Shown here in pieces: positions 32,738-41,378 of a DNA stretch of 64,000 nt. The stretch's first letter is position 1. The number at the start of each line of letters is the position of its first letter. The position numbers and the translations under genes are program-made. The stretch spans positions 682,001 to 746,000 of the forward strand of contig CBDDAE010000001.1 in the NCBI GenBank assembly GCA_965224795.1, given 5' to 3'. Origin of the DNA: NVTR01 sp036480115 (lineage in GTDB: Bacteria; Pseudomonadota; Alphaproteobacteria; Rhodobacterales; Rhodobacteraceae). The notes under the pieces were generated by a model that had not been told where the DNA came from, searched no databases, and saw only the letters and a list, made by a program, of their open reading frames with translations.

Positions 32738-33391
32738 ATGCGATTTTTTGTTGATACCGCCGATGTTGATGACATCAAAGAGCTGAACGATCTGGGCATG
32801 GCCGATGGCGTCACCACCAATCCTTCGCTGATCCTGAAGTCCGGACGCGACATTCTGGAAGTCACCAAGGAAATATGCAGCATCGTTGATGGCCCGGTAT
32901 CTGCAGAGGTCACCGCACTGGACGCTGAAACCATGCTGAAACAGGGCCGCAAGCTGGCCAAGATCGCCGACAATATCGCCGTTAAGGTTCCCCTGACATG
33001 GGCTGGTTTGCAAACCTGCAAGGCGCTGCGGGCTGACGACATCATGGTTAACGTCACCCTGTGCTTTTCCGCCAATCAGGCGCTTTTGGCCGCCAAGGCT
33101 GACGCGACATTCATATCACCGTTCATTGGGCGACTGGATGACATCAACATCGACGGTATGGAACTAATCGCTGACATCCGCGCAATTTACGACAATTACG
33201 GTTTTGAAACCCAAATATTGGCCGCTTCCATCCGTTCGGCCAACCACATGAAAGACGCCGCCCTGATCGGTGCCGATGTGGCAACCGCGCCACCAAAGGT
33301 AATAAAAGCCATGGCAAACCATGTGTTAACCCAAAAAGGGCTGGACGGATTCATGAAAGACTGGGCAAAAACAGGTCAGAAAATTCTGTAA
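32738..33391 (+). CDS. fsa: Transaldolase-like aldolase (fructose-6-phosphate aldolase type)
   Basis: Small transaldolase-family enzyme, 217 residues, the length of fructose-6-phosphate aldolases and TalC-type transaldolases. It opens with MRFFVDTADV and carries DGVTTNPSL, the Schiff-base lysine Lys83 in IAVKVPLTW, and NVTLCFSANQALLAAKA. The exact reaction (transaldolase or aldolase) cannot be fixed from the motifs alone. It is followed by DUF484 and xerC on the same strand. Confidence 0.9.
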   Translation: MRFFVDTADVDDIKELNDLGMADGVTTNPSLILKSGRDILEVTKEICSIVDGPVSAEVTALDAETMLKQGRKLAKIADNIAVKVPLTWAGLQTCKALRADDIMVNVTLCFSANQALLAAKADATFISPFIGRLDDINIDGMELIADIRAIYDNYGFETQILAASIRSANHMKDAALIGADVATAPPKVIKAMANHVLTQKGLDGFMKDWAKTGQKIL

Positions 33392-33431
33392 GATCGGGGA
33401 TGTACCCGGCGACGGGGCAAAAGGATCAGGC

Positions 33432-34136
33432 ATGGGCAGTTCGACTGAGGCACTTGAAGATATTCGTAAGAAGATAATTTCCGACCCGGAATTGATATTG
33501 GAAGATCCCGACGTCATGCGGGCGTTGGTAGGGGCTGACCCAACCGCTTTGGGCGACAATATTGTTGATTTACGCGGCATTGCCCTAAACCGATTGGAAA
33601 CCCGACTGGACCGGCTTGAAGACACCCATCGAAGTGTCATTTCCGCCGCCTACGAAAACCTGGCAGGCACAAATGTTATTCACCGCTCAATCTTGCAATT
33701 GCTGGAACCCACAGATTTCACCGAGTTCATGAAAAACCTGGCTGAAGTTGCTGATACCATGCGGGTGGACACGGTTCGTTTGGTCTTGGAAAGCGTTCAG
33801 GAAAACGACGAGGCCGCCCTGCGCCCGTTAGATGAAATTTTGGTGCGCGCAAAAAAGGGTATGGTCGACGGCTATATTTCCCAAGGTCGCAACGCCCCGG
33901 TCAGGGTTGTAACCCTGCGCCAGATACACCCTGAAAATGACGATATTTACGGCAAGAATGCCGACTGGATCAGATCAGAAGCCTGCCTGAAACTTGATTT
34001 TGGACCCGGCACCCTGCCCGGCATGTTGGTTTTTGGCTCGGAAGACCCTCATCAGTTCAAACCCACACAGGGTACTGATCTGATGGCCTTCTTTGCTAGC
34101 GTGTTTGAACGGACAATGCGGCGTTGGCTGGCGTAA
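33432..34136 (+). CDS. DUF484 family protein
   Basis: Soluble protein of 234 residues with the DUF484 layout: a short N-terminal helix (IRKKIISDPELILEDPDVMRAL), a coiled segment (RLETRLDRLEDTHRSVI) and a GAF-like domain. DUF484 genes are regularly linked to xerC, and here the last 13 bases overlap the xerC start. The biochemical role is unknown. An AAAAGGA precedes the ATG. Confidence 0.9.
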   Translation: MGSSTEALEDIRKKIISDPELILEDPDVMRALVGADPTALGDNIVDLRGIALNRLETRLDRLEDTHRSVISAAYENLAGTNVIHRSILQLLEPTDFTEFMKNLAEVADTMRVDTVRLVLESVQENDEAALRPLDEILVRAKKGMVDGYISQGRNAPVRVVTLRQIHPENDDIYGKNADWIRSEACLKLDFGPGTLPGMLVFGSEDPHQFKPTQGTDLMAFFASVFERTMRRWLA

Positions 34137-35053
34137 CCCAGATATCCCCTGCGGCTGCGGACGCGCTGGCCAAATGGCTGACCCGGGAAAAAGCCCTTAA
34201 AAACGCCGCCCAAAACACGATTAACGCCTATCAAAGCGACGTGTTGGGGTTTTTGGCATTTCTGGGCCACCATTTTGGCGAGAGCACCGGCCTTGGGCCG
34301 CTAGAATCAATTAAAATTCGCGATATGCGGGCCTGGATGGCCAATGAGCGGGGCCGCGGTGTTTCCGCCCGTTCGCTGGCCCGGTCCCTATCTGCCGTCA
34401 AAACATTCTATGGCTGGCTGGCCGAAAAAGAAGGCTTTGACGCCACCGTCGTGCTTTCTACACGGTCCCCTAAATTCCAACGCAAGCTGCCCCGCCCGCT
34501 GGAAAAAGACGCCGCCCGCGCAATGATTGAACGGGTCGGCGATCTGGCACGCGAAGATTGGGTCGCAGCCCGCGATATCGCCGTGCTGACCCTGCTATAT
34601 GGCTGTGGGTTGCGCATTTCTGAAGCTTTGGGCCTGACCGGTGCCGGCGCTGAACTGCCCGAGGTGCTACTCATCATGGGTAAGGGAGGAAAAGAACGCA
34701 TCGTCCCGGTGATCCCGGTGGCCAAAAGCGCCGTTGCCCGCTACGCCGCCCTTTGTCCCTACGATCTGGCCGCGCCAGAACCGCTGTTTCGCGGTGTGCG
34801 GGGTGGGAAACTGAACCCCCGTTCAATTGCCAAAGTCATGGAGGTCGCGCGCGCCCAACTGGGCCTGCCCGCCACGGCAACGCCGCACGCGATGCGCCAT
34901 TCATTCGCCACCCATCTGCTGAATGCCGGGGGCGACTTACGCAGCATTCAGGAACTACTGGGCCACGCGTCCCTATCCACCACCCAAGCCTATACCGCCG
35001 TGGATACAGCACGCCTGATGGAAGTCTATCAAAACGCCCATCCGCGGGCATAA
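34124..35053 (+). CDS. xerC: Tyrosine recombinase XerC
   Basis: Site-specific recombinase acting with XerD at dif to resolve chromosome dimers, 309 residues. The N-terminal SAM-like core-binding domain is at about 10-105; the catalytic domain has Arg164 (CGLRISEA), Lys187, His255 and Arg258 (HAMRH), His281 and nucleophile Tyr290. All six are present, so the enzyme should be active. It begins with TTG inside the end of DUF484, a coupled start. No integrative element lies nearby, so this is a housekeeping recombinase. Confidence 0.93.
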   Translation: MAGVTQISPAAADALAKWLTREKALKNAAQNTINAYQSDVLGFLAFLGHHFGESTGLGPLESIKIRDMRAWMANERGRGVSARSLARSLSAVKTFYGWLAEKEGFDATVVLSTRSPKFQRKLPRPLEKDAARAMIERVGDLAREDWVAARDIAVLTLLYGCGLRISEALGLTGAGAELPEVLLIMGKGGKERIVPVIPVAKSAVARYAALCPYDLAAPEPLFRGVRGGKLNPRSIAKVMEVARAQLGLPATATPHAMRHSFATHLLNAGGDLRSIQELLGHASLSTTQAYTAVDTARLMEVYQNAHPRA

Positions 35054-35109
35054 CCGATCACCCGAGATCATTCGTTGCGCCCGCTTGCAAATTCCGCCAT
35101 GACCTTCCC

Positions 35110-35814
35110 ATGACAAAACAAGCCTGCGCCCTTGCGGTCCATCTTCTCACCGCCACTGGGGCAGTATTTGCCATGCTGGCCATGCTGGCTGCCGTAGATG
35201 AAAACTGGAGCCTGATGTTCCTGTGGCTGGTGGTGGCATTCGCGGTAGACGGCATTGACGGCCCGCTGGCCCGGCATTTTGACGTCAAAAAGAACGCGCC
35301 ACAATTTGACGGGGTGCTGCTCGATCTGATCATAGATTATCTGACCTACGTGTTTGTACCCGCCTACGCTTTGTTCAAATCCGGCCTGCTACCCGGCTGG
35401 ACCGGCTGGATCGCCATCATAATTATCACCTTTGCCAGCGCCATGTATTTCGCCGATACTCGTATGAAAACAAAAGATAATTCTTTTTCCGGTTTTCCCG
35501 GATGCTGGAACATGGTGGTGTTGGTTCTGTTCGCGCTGACGCCAAATTTCTGGGTCATGCTGGCCATCGTCGTGGTGCTGGCGGCGTCCATGTTCATCCC
35601 GTTCAAGTTCATCCACCCTGTGCGCACGGAACGCTGGCGCTGGATTTCATTACCTATGACATTTGGCTGGACAATTTTTGCCGGCTGGGCCGCCTGGGTG
35701 GATTTCCACCCAGAAAGCTGGGCGCTCTGGGGGTTAGTTGTTACTTCAATCTATATCGTATTTGCTGGGGTGGCCCAGCAGATCATACCAGAGCGTGCGC
35801 ACCCTAATGGATAA
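35110..35814 (+). CDS. pcs: Phosphatidylcholine synthase
   Basis: Inner-membrane CDP-alcohol phosphatidyltransferase that makes phosphatidylcholine from CDP-diacylglycerol and choline, 234 residues with about eight hydrophobic helices. The signature D50-G-P-L-A54-R55 then G68-x3-D72-x3-D76 is complete; the 12-residue R-to-G spacing instead of the common 8 is the Pcs variant. A long in-frame extension upstream overlaps xerC and is not coding. The ATG lies 56 bases after xerC. Phosphatidylcholine is typical of alphaproteobacteria. Confidence 0.92.
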   Translation: MTKQACALAVHLLTATGAVFAMLAMLAAVDENWSLMFLWLVVAFAVDGIDGPLARHFDVKKNAPQFDGVLLDLIIDYLTYVFVPAYALFKSGLLPGWTGWIAIIIITFASAMYFADTRMKTKDNSFSGFPGCWNMVVLVLFALTPNFWVMLAIVVVLAASMFIPFKFIHPVRTERWRWISLPMTFGWTIFAGWAAWVDFHPESWALWGLVVTSIYIVFAGVAQQIIPERAHPNG

Positions 35815-36040
35815 GCGCCGCCTAACTACTGTATTTGAAGTCACTGGTTCCGCCCTTGCCATCCTCTATGCGCTGCTGATCGCCTCAAACACCGGACGTG
35901 AGATATTGGGCTTCAGCCTGCTGCTTAGCTCGGCCTGCCTGTTCGCCGGCTGGGCGTTTTTAGACCGGCGCTGGGCGTTTTTCACTTTGCAATTTTTCTA
36001 TGCCACCAGTGCCATTATCGGGCTAGTGCGTTGGGGCTGA
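35807..36040 (+). CDS. Small three-helix membrane protein overlapping pcs
   Basis: Membrane protein of 77 residues with about three hydrophobic helices. The pattern resembles a half-unit of PnuC or CBU_0592-like families: LLIASNTGREILGF, a W-A-F-L-D-x-R-W turn, and an F-Y-A-x-S-A-x-I-G-L-x-R-W C-terminus. That resemblance is from memory and needs a search. It overlaps the last 8 bases of pcs, so the two are probably translated together. No signal or catalytic residues are visible. Confidence 0.6.
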   Translation: MDKRRLTTVFEVTGSALAILYALLIASNTGREILGFSLLLSSACLFAGWAFLDRRWAFFTLQFFYATSAIIGLVRWG

Positions 36041-36225
36041 AACAACCGCTCATAGTCGTAATATGCAGTTCACTATTCAAATATTTGCATAACCACACAT
36101 ACATTTCACGCCTTATTCTCTCCTCTAATTACTCCAAGTTTTGCTGGATATAAGATTTATGGTCGTCTGAATGATGAATCACCCTTTGTTCGCCAACATA
36201 GACGAAACAGGAACTGGAGATACAG

Positions 36226-36423
36226 ATTCTCAGAACATATTTAAGTGAACTTGACCCGCGAATTAAGCTGGTAGTCGGAGTCATGTTACTTATGGTTGCG
36301 ACTGCCCTTAAACTGACAGGTCCTGGCGAAGGGTCCATAGATGCCACAGCCGTTTACGTTGCCATTGTTGGTGCGATGGTGGTCCTTATTGCGATGATTC
36401 AGTTGGTTTTCTTAAAAAAATAA
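36226..36423 (+). CDS. Candidate small two-helix membrane protein, start uncertain
   Basis: Frame of about 65 residues with two clear membrane helices (KLVVGVMLLMVATAL and AVYVAIVGAMVVLIAMIQLV), a charged N-terminal segment (SELDPRIK) and a Lys-Lys end. There is no ATG at a sensible distance: AGGAACTGGAG sits 6 bases before an ATT, and an internal ATG at 36283 would halve the protein. A second frame just upstream (36171-36248, from tandem ATGs) runs into it with a +1 shift, so a frameshift or decayed gene is possible. The surrounding 36041-36439 stretch is AT-rich and otherwise holds no recognisable gene. Confidence 0.35.
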   Translation: MLRTYLSELDPRIKLVVGVMLLMVATALKLTGPGEGSIDATAVYVAIVGAMVVLIAMIQLVFLKK

Positions 36424-36439
36424 CGCGCTGCTATTCTCA

Positions 36440-37276
36440 CTAAACCCGCGTCAGTACCACCCCACCGACAATCAAAGCCGCCGCCAGCCCCTTGCCCCAG
36501 CCCATCCGCTCACCAAAGAACAACCAGCCGATTAACACTGCAAACAAGATTGAGGTTTCGCGCAACGCTGCAACCAAAGCAATCGGTGCTTGGGTCATGG
36601 CCCAAACGACGATGGAATAGGCCAGATAGGACGCGACAGCGCCGATACCGCCCAGTAGCCATGTGCGCCGATCCGCGCGCAATATCCCCGCGCCACGGCT
36701 AATCAATGCCACTGGCGCAAAGAAAATCGACGTTATGAACAACGCCCAGCCAACGAACGCAATCGGGTCACCCATCAGCCGCGCCCCGGTGCCATCCACC
36801 AAGGTATACCCCGCCGTGGCCATGGCTGATCCAAATGCGAACGGCACCAAGCGCCGACTTTCGCCGCTGGTGAACACGCCGCGCGCCATTAGTAATATGC
36901 CTGCCCCCAACACCAAGATGCCCAGAACTTCGCTGGTGCTGACCACATCAGTCAGCACAAATGCCCCGACGACCAGCACCATTAACGGCGCTGCACCGCG
37001 CGCAATCGGATACACCCGGCTTAAATCGCCCTGCTCATAGGCATAGGTCAAAAACAGCTGATAGCCGGTGCGGATCAGCCCGGATGCGATGATCCATGGC
37101 CATATATTTACCTCAGGCCACGGCCGCGACAGCGCCACCACCAGCCCGATCACTCCGTCGCCCATTGATAGCAACAGCATCGAAGTCATCTTGCTTGCAC
37201 CGGTCTTGATCAACGCATTCCAAACCGCATGCAACAGCGCCGCCAACAGCACCGCGAAAAACACGGTCAGCGTCAT
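36440..37276 (-). CDS. EamA/DMT-family permease
   Basis: Drug/metabolite transporter of the EamA family, 278 residues with ten hydrophobic helices in two related halves, ending in the typical F-F-G-E-R-M-G-W-x-K turn of the last repeat. EamA proteins export small metabolites or amino acids; the substrate is not evident. It overlaps the end of ogt by 4 bases (ATGA) and follows ileS and ogt in one transcription unit. Confidence 0.88.
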   Translation of the reverse strand: MTLTVFFAVLLAALLHAVWNALIKTGASKMTSMLLLSMGDGVIGLVVALSRPWPEVNIWPWIIASGLIRTGYQLFLTYAYEQGDLSRVYPIARGAAPLMVLVVGAFVLTDVVSTSEVLGILVLGAGILLMARGVFTSGESRRLVPFAFGSAMATAGYTLVDGTGARLMGDPIAFVGWALFITSIFFAPVALISRGAGILRADRRTWLLGGIGAVASYLAYSIVVWAMTQAPIALVAALRETSILFAVLIGWLFFGERMGWGKGLAAALIVGGVVLTRV

Positions 37277-37728
37277 ATCAACAGCCCCGCCGCGCCCTCA
37301 TGGCGCAGTAGTGCGACCTTGGTTTCCACGCCCCCAGCCCCTGAAAAACCGCCAAGGCTGTCGGCCCCTAGCACCCGGTGGCACGGGATGATAATCGGGA
37401 TTGGATTGCCACCGCAAGCATTGCCCACAGCCTGCGCCGAGGCGTCCACGTCTTTGGCAATATCGCCATAGGTGCGTGTTTCGCCAAGCGGTATCGCTGA
37501 CATGGCGTCGCAGACATCGCGTTGAAAATCCGACCCGGCAACGCGCATCGGCAGATCAAACTGGTCCAGTCGATGCTCAAAATACGCTTCCAACTGACGG
37601 CGCGCTTCGGTCAGTAATTCCGTCTCAGCACCTTCAACCACACCCTTCCACAACAGCCGCACAATCGCCCCGGCATCTTCATGCACTGCCAACTGCCCAA
37701 ACGGGCTGTCCACCAGGGCGACTGGCAT
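37273..37728 (-). CDS. ogt: Methylated-DNA-[protein]-cysteine S-methyltransferase
   Basis: Suicide enzyme that removes O6-alkyl groups from guanine, 151 residues. The active site Cys116 lies in IPCHRVLG; GETRTYGDIAKDVDASAQAVGNACGGNP is the conserved DNA-binding segment. The N-terminal domain is short and lacks the zinc cysteines of Ada. It lies 9 bases after ileS and overlaps the EamA gene. Confidence 0.95.
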   Translation of the reverse strand: MPVALVDSPFGQLAVHEDAGAIVRLLWKGVVEGAETELLTEARRQLEAYFEHRLDQFDLPMRVAGSDFQRDVCDAMSAIPLGETRTYGDIAKDVDASAQAVGNACGGNPIPIIIPCHRVLGADSLGGFSGAGGVETKVALLRHEGAAGLLI

Positions 37729-37737
37729 CAGATTGAC

Positions 37738-40707
37738 CTAACCAAGCGCATTTTCACACCGCCCACAGATATCGCCATGGCTGTGTGTCCCCACATCCGG
37801 CAAGATTTTCCAGCAGCGCTGGCATTTCTCGCCGCTTGCCTTGGCAAAAACAACCGCCACACCGTCCACATCCGGCAACACAAACGCCCCTTCTGGGGCA
37901 ACATTACCAGACACCGCAATATCCGACGTGATGCAAAGATCAGCAAAATCGACGCCTTCGATGATTTTTCGGGTCGCGTCATCCTGAACATAGACCACCG
38001 GCGCGGCTTCCAGGCTTGCACCAATATTCTTGGCCGTGCGCTCAACCTCAATCGCCCCGGTCACCACACGGCGCACCCGGCGCACGGCGTCCCACTTGGC
38101 GGCCAGATCCACGTCCAGCCAACCGGCGGATGTGTCATCAAAGTCCAGCAGATGAACCGAACTGTCATCGCCCGGGAATCGTTCCAGCCAAATCTCTTCC
38201 ATGGTGAAAACCAGCACCGGTGCCAGCCATTTTGTCAGCCGGTGATAGACCATATCCAGCACCGTGCGCGCCGCCCGGCGTTCCGCCGTATCGCCATCGC
38301 AATACAAAACATCCTTGCGGATATCGAAGTAAAACGCGCTTAGATCAACGGTGGCAAAGGTGAATATAGCCTGAAAAACTCCTTGGAAATCAAAGGCTTT
38401 GTAACCGTCACGCACCACCACATCCAGTTCGGCCAGACGATGCAGCACCCAGCGTTCAAGTTCCGGCATGTCGCCCGCTTCAACCCGGTCCGCGTCGGAA
38501 AACCCGTTCAGATTGCCCAGCAAAAAACGCATGGTATTGCGCAATCGCCGGTAACTGTCAGCCACGCCTTTCAGGATTTCATCGCCAATGCGCTGATCGC
38601 TGGTGTAATCCACCTGCGCCACCCACAGCCGCAAAATATCCGCACCATACTGGCGGATCACCTGTTCGGGTGCGATGGTGTTGCCGATGGATTTGGACAT
38701 TTTCATACCCTTGGCATCCAGTGTGAACCCCGCCGTCACCACGTTGCGGTAGGGTGCGTGCCCAGTGGTGCCCACCGATTGCAACAGCGAACTATGGAAC
38801 CACCCGCGATGCTGATCGGTGCCTTCAAGATACACATCCGCAATGCCGTCATCTGTCCCGTCGGCCCGGTCACGCAGAGTGAAGGCATGGGTTGAGCCGC
38901 TGTCAAACCACACATCCAGTACATCCATGACCTGCACGTAATCATCCGCGCTGTAATCATCGCCCAGGAACCGCGCCGCAGCGCCGTCCAGGTACCAGCA
39001 ATCGGCGCCTTCGGCCTCAAACGCCGCAACGATACGGGCGTTCACCGCCGCGTCGCGCAGTAAAAATCCCTCATCCGTTGGCAATACACCTTTACGCACA
39101 AAACAGGTCAGCGGCACACCCCATGCCCGTTGGCGTGACAGCACCCAGTCGGGGCGTGCCTCGATCATCGAATACAGCCGGTTGCGACCAGATTTCGGCG
39201 TCCAGTTTACGTTATCAATCTCGGTCAGCGCGCGTTCACGTATTGTCTTGCCAAACTGGTCCTGCCCATCGCCCACGGGCCGGTCAACAGCGGCAAACCA
39301 TTGCGGCGTATTGCGGTAAATCACCGGCGCTTTGGACCGCCATGAATGCGGATAACTGTGCTTGATCTTGCCGCGTGCCAGCAAACCGCCAACCTCAACC
39401 AGCTTGTCGATCACCGCCTTATTGGCGTCGCCCTCTTTGCCGTTTGGCTTCAAAATCATCTTGCCGCCAAAGAACGGCAGATCGGCGCGAAATGAGCCGT
39501 CTTCCATGACGTTATAGGTGATCACCTGCTCCAGCATGCCAGCGTCGCGGTACAGCTCAAATTCATCCATACCGTGCGAAGGCGCGCAATGCACAAACCC
39601 GGTGCCGTCTTCATCGGTGACAAAGGGCGCATGGCGAAAATCACGCGGATCATCCCATTCGCCGTCGGAACCTTCGGACCCGGAAAGCGGGTGGGACAGT
39701 TGCAAATTCGCCAACTCGGTACCCGCGGCATCAGACGCCCGACGGTACATGCCCTCTTCCAGACGGGCAGATTTCATCACGTCGTCTGCCAGATTGTCGG
39801 CCAGAATGAACCGCTCTCCGATGGTTGCCCATGATTGCTCGGGCGTTTCGGTAACCTCATAAACCCCGTAGGAAATGTCATTGCGGAATACGACGGCTTT
39901 GTTGGATGGGATCGTCCAGGGCGTGGTGGTCCAGATTACTACTTTTGCACCAATCAAGTCGTGACCAGCGACAACGCTATCCCCCAGAAGAGGGTCCTTA
40001 TGCGAACCTTGGCGAACAATATCCTTGTTTTTTGCCCCCACAACCGGAAACTTCACCCAAATGGTAAAGCTTTCCTTGTCATGATACTCCACCTCGGCTT
40101 CCGCCAGCGCGGTTTTTTCCACCGGCGACCACATCACCGGTTTAGACCCCTGATACAGCGTCCCATTCATCAGGAATTTCTGGAACTCAGCCGCAATCAC
40201 AGCTTCGGCGTGGAAATCCATGGTCAGATACGGGTCAGCCCAGTTGCCGGTGACGCCCAGACGCTTAAACTCCTCGCGCTGCACTTCCACCCAACCGGCC
40301 GCGAATTTGCGACATTCCTGACGGAAATCAACGATATCCACCGCGTCTTTATCGCGGCCCTTTTGGCGGTATTGCTCTTCAATCTTCCATTCAATCGGCA
40401 AGCCGTGGCAATCCCAGCCCGGAATATAGCCAGCATCAAACCCCATCATCTGATGACTACGCACCACCATATCTTTCAGGATCTTGTTCAGCGCATGGCC
40501 AATATGCAGATGCCCGTTGGCGTAAGGCGGACCATCATGCAGCGTGAACTTTGGCCGCCCCTTGGCCGCGCGCAACCGGTCGTAAACGCCGATCTGTTCC
40601 CAGCGCTCCAGCCAGCCCGGCTCACGCTTGGGCAGGCCCGCGCGCATGGGGAAATCGGTTTTCGGCAGGTTCAGCGTATCTTTGTATTCTGTCTTTTCGG
40701 CGCACAT
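37738..40707 (-). CDS. ileS: Isoleucyl-tRNA synthetase
   Basis: Class I aminoacyl-tRNA synthetase of 989 residues. It has the HIGH motif at 68-71 (YANGHLHIGHALNKIL), an editing domain with TTTPWTIPSN, the KMSKS loop as MKMSKSIGN, the anticodon-binding helical domain, and a C-terminal zinc knuckle (CQRCWK then CGRCENAL). The domain set is that of bacterial IleS, for which the zinc-binding C-terminus is usual. It diverges from the haemoglobin gene across 251 bases. Confidence 0.98.
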   Translation of the reverse strand: MCAEKTEYKDTLNLPKTDFPMRAGLPKREPGWLERWEQIGVYDRLRAAKGRPKFTLHDGPPYANGHLHIGHALNKILKDMVVRSHQMMGFDAGYIPGWDCHGLPIEWKIEEQYRQKGRDKDAVDIVDFRQECRKFAAGWVEVQREEFKRLGVTGNWADPYLTMDFHAEAVIAAEFQKFLMNGTLYQGSKPVMWSPVEKTALAEAEVEYHDKESFTIWVKFPVVGAKNKDIVRQGSHKDPLLGDSVVAGHDLIGAKVVIWTTTPWTIPSNKAVVFRNDISYGVYEVTETPEQSWATIGERFILADNLADDVMKSARLEEGMYRRASDAAGTELANLQLSHPLSGSEGSDGEWDDPRDFRHAPFVTDEDGTGFVHCAPSHGMDEFELYRDAGMLEQVITYNVMEDGSFRADLPFFGGKMILKPNGKEGDANKAVIDKLVEVGGLLARGKIKHSYPHSWRSKAPVIYRNTPQWFAAVDRPVGDGQDQFGKTIRERALTEIDNVNWTPKSGRNRLYSMIEARPDWVLSRQRAWGVPLTCFVRKGVLPTDEGFLLRDAAVNARIVAAFEAEGADCWYLDGAAARFLGDDYSADDYVQVMDVLDVWFDSGSTHAFTLRDRADGTDDGIADVYLEGTDQHRGWFHSSLLQSVGTTGHAPYRNVVTAGFTLDAKGMKMSKSIGNTIAPEQVIRQYGADILRLWVAQVDYTSDQRIGDEILKGVADSYRRLRNTMRFLLGNLNGFSDADRVEAGDMPELERWVLHRLAELDVVVRDGYKAFDFQGVFQAIFTFATVDLSAFYFDIRKDVLYCDGDTAERRAARTVLDMVYHRLTKWLAPVLVFTMEEIWLERFPGDDSSVHLLDFDDTSAGWLDVDLAAKWDAVRRVRRVVTGAIEVERTAKNIGASLEAAPVVYVQDDATRKIIEGVDFADLCITSDIAVSGNVAPEGAFVLPDVDGVAVVFAKASGEKCQRCWKILPDVGTHSHGDICGRCENALG

Positions 40708-40807
40708 TTTTGGCGTCCCTCGGTTCGATTGTCAGAAAATTTGCGAAAGCTTCGGCGCAGTTAGCCCATACGCCCTGTCCCGGCGGCCCATTATCAGAGC
40801 GCCGGGG

Positions 40808-40839
40808 TGATAATTCGAATGATAATTGCACATATGCAA
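40808..40839. promoter_or_regulatory. Repeat cluster in the ileS/haemoglobin divergent region
   Basis: TGATAATT occurs twice (40808-40815 and 40820-40827), 12 bases apart; an ATTCGAAT palindrome (40813-40820) joins them, and TTGCA-4-TGCAA (40826-40839) follows. Such clustered AT-rich repeats in a divergent region suggest regulator sites; iron, haem or NO regulators are candidates given the haemoglobin gene but none can be assigned. Confidence 0.4.
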
Positions 40840-40958
40840 GCCATAGGGACGGTTATAGAAGTGCCTGCGGCGATGGTCCAGAGCCTGCGACACCGCCACC
40901 CCTGTAAAGCCGCCCCAAGATGCATAAATAATACCAGAGCAACACGAAAGCCCGCCCG

Positions 40959-41378
40959 ATGACCGCAATGCCCCCAAGGTTTGACATCACACCTGATCAG
41001 ATCAGCGCCCAGATGCGCGTGTTTTATCTGGAAATTCGTGGCCATCCGGTGCTTGGTCCGGTGTTCATTGACCGGCTGGGCCGTGATCCCGACATATGGC
41101 GCAAACATGAAGCTAAAATCGCCAGCTTCTGGCGCAACGCTATCCTGCATGAACGCGGCTATGACGGGCGTCCGCAACAGGTGCATATGGCCACCACATC
41201 GGTGCAGCCCGAACATTTCCCGATCTGGCTGGACCTGTTTGAAGATGTAGCAATCCGCACACTGCCCGAAACCGCCGCCACCCCGTGGGTGGCACTGGCC
41301 CGGCGCATCGGTGACGCCATGCAAGGCGGCGTAGCAATGGCGCGCCAACCTGCAGGCAGCGTGCCGATCCTGCGTTAG
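40959..41378 (+). CDS. Group III truncated haemoglobin
   Basis: Haem protein of 139 residues with the 2-on-2 globin pattern of group III: F22-Y23 in the B helix, the LGPVF segment, W47 then H50, FW at 57-58, Y68-x-G and the proximal His76 (QQVHMA), followed by HFPIWLDLF. Functions reported for this class include NO detoxification and oxygen or redox chemistry; the role here is open. The ribosome-binding site is weak. Its stop overlaps the stop of the convergent DUF2339 gene by 3 bases. Confidence 0.87.
   Translation: MTAMPPRFDITPDQISAQMRVFYLEIRGHPVLGPVFIDRLGRDPDIWRKHEAKIASFWRNAILHERGYDGRPQQVHMATTSVQPEHFPIWLDLFEDVAIRTLPETAATPWVALARRIGDAMQGGVAMARQPAGSVPILR

Noticed and set aside
34753..35109. 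Upstream in-frame extension of pcs inside xerC
   Set aside because: It would overlap the catalytic end of xerC in another frame and adds Arg/Pro-rich sequence with no counterpart in phosphatidylcholine synthases; the ATG at 35110 is preferred.
39835..40764. Long open frame of about 309 codons antisense to ileS
   Set aside because: It lies wholly opposite a clear isoleucyl-tRNA synthetase, is rich in His/Arg/Pro as expected for the shadow of GC-rich coding DNA, and has no domain or ribosome-binding site.
40834..40962. 43-codon leader frame ending on the haemoglobin start (ATGA)
   Set aside because: It lacks a ribosome-binding site and is rich in Arg/His/Ala; the overlap is probably coincidental.
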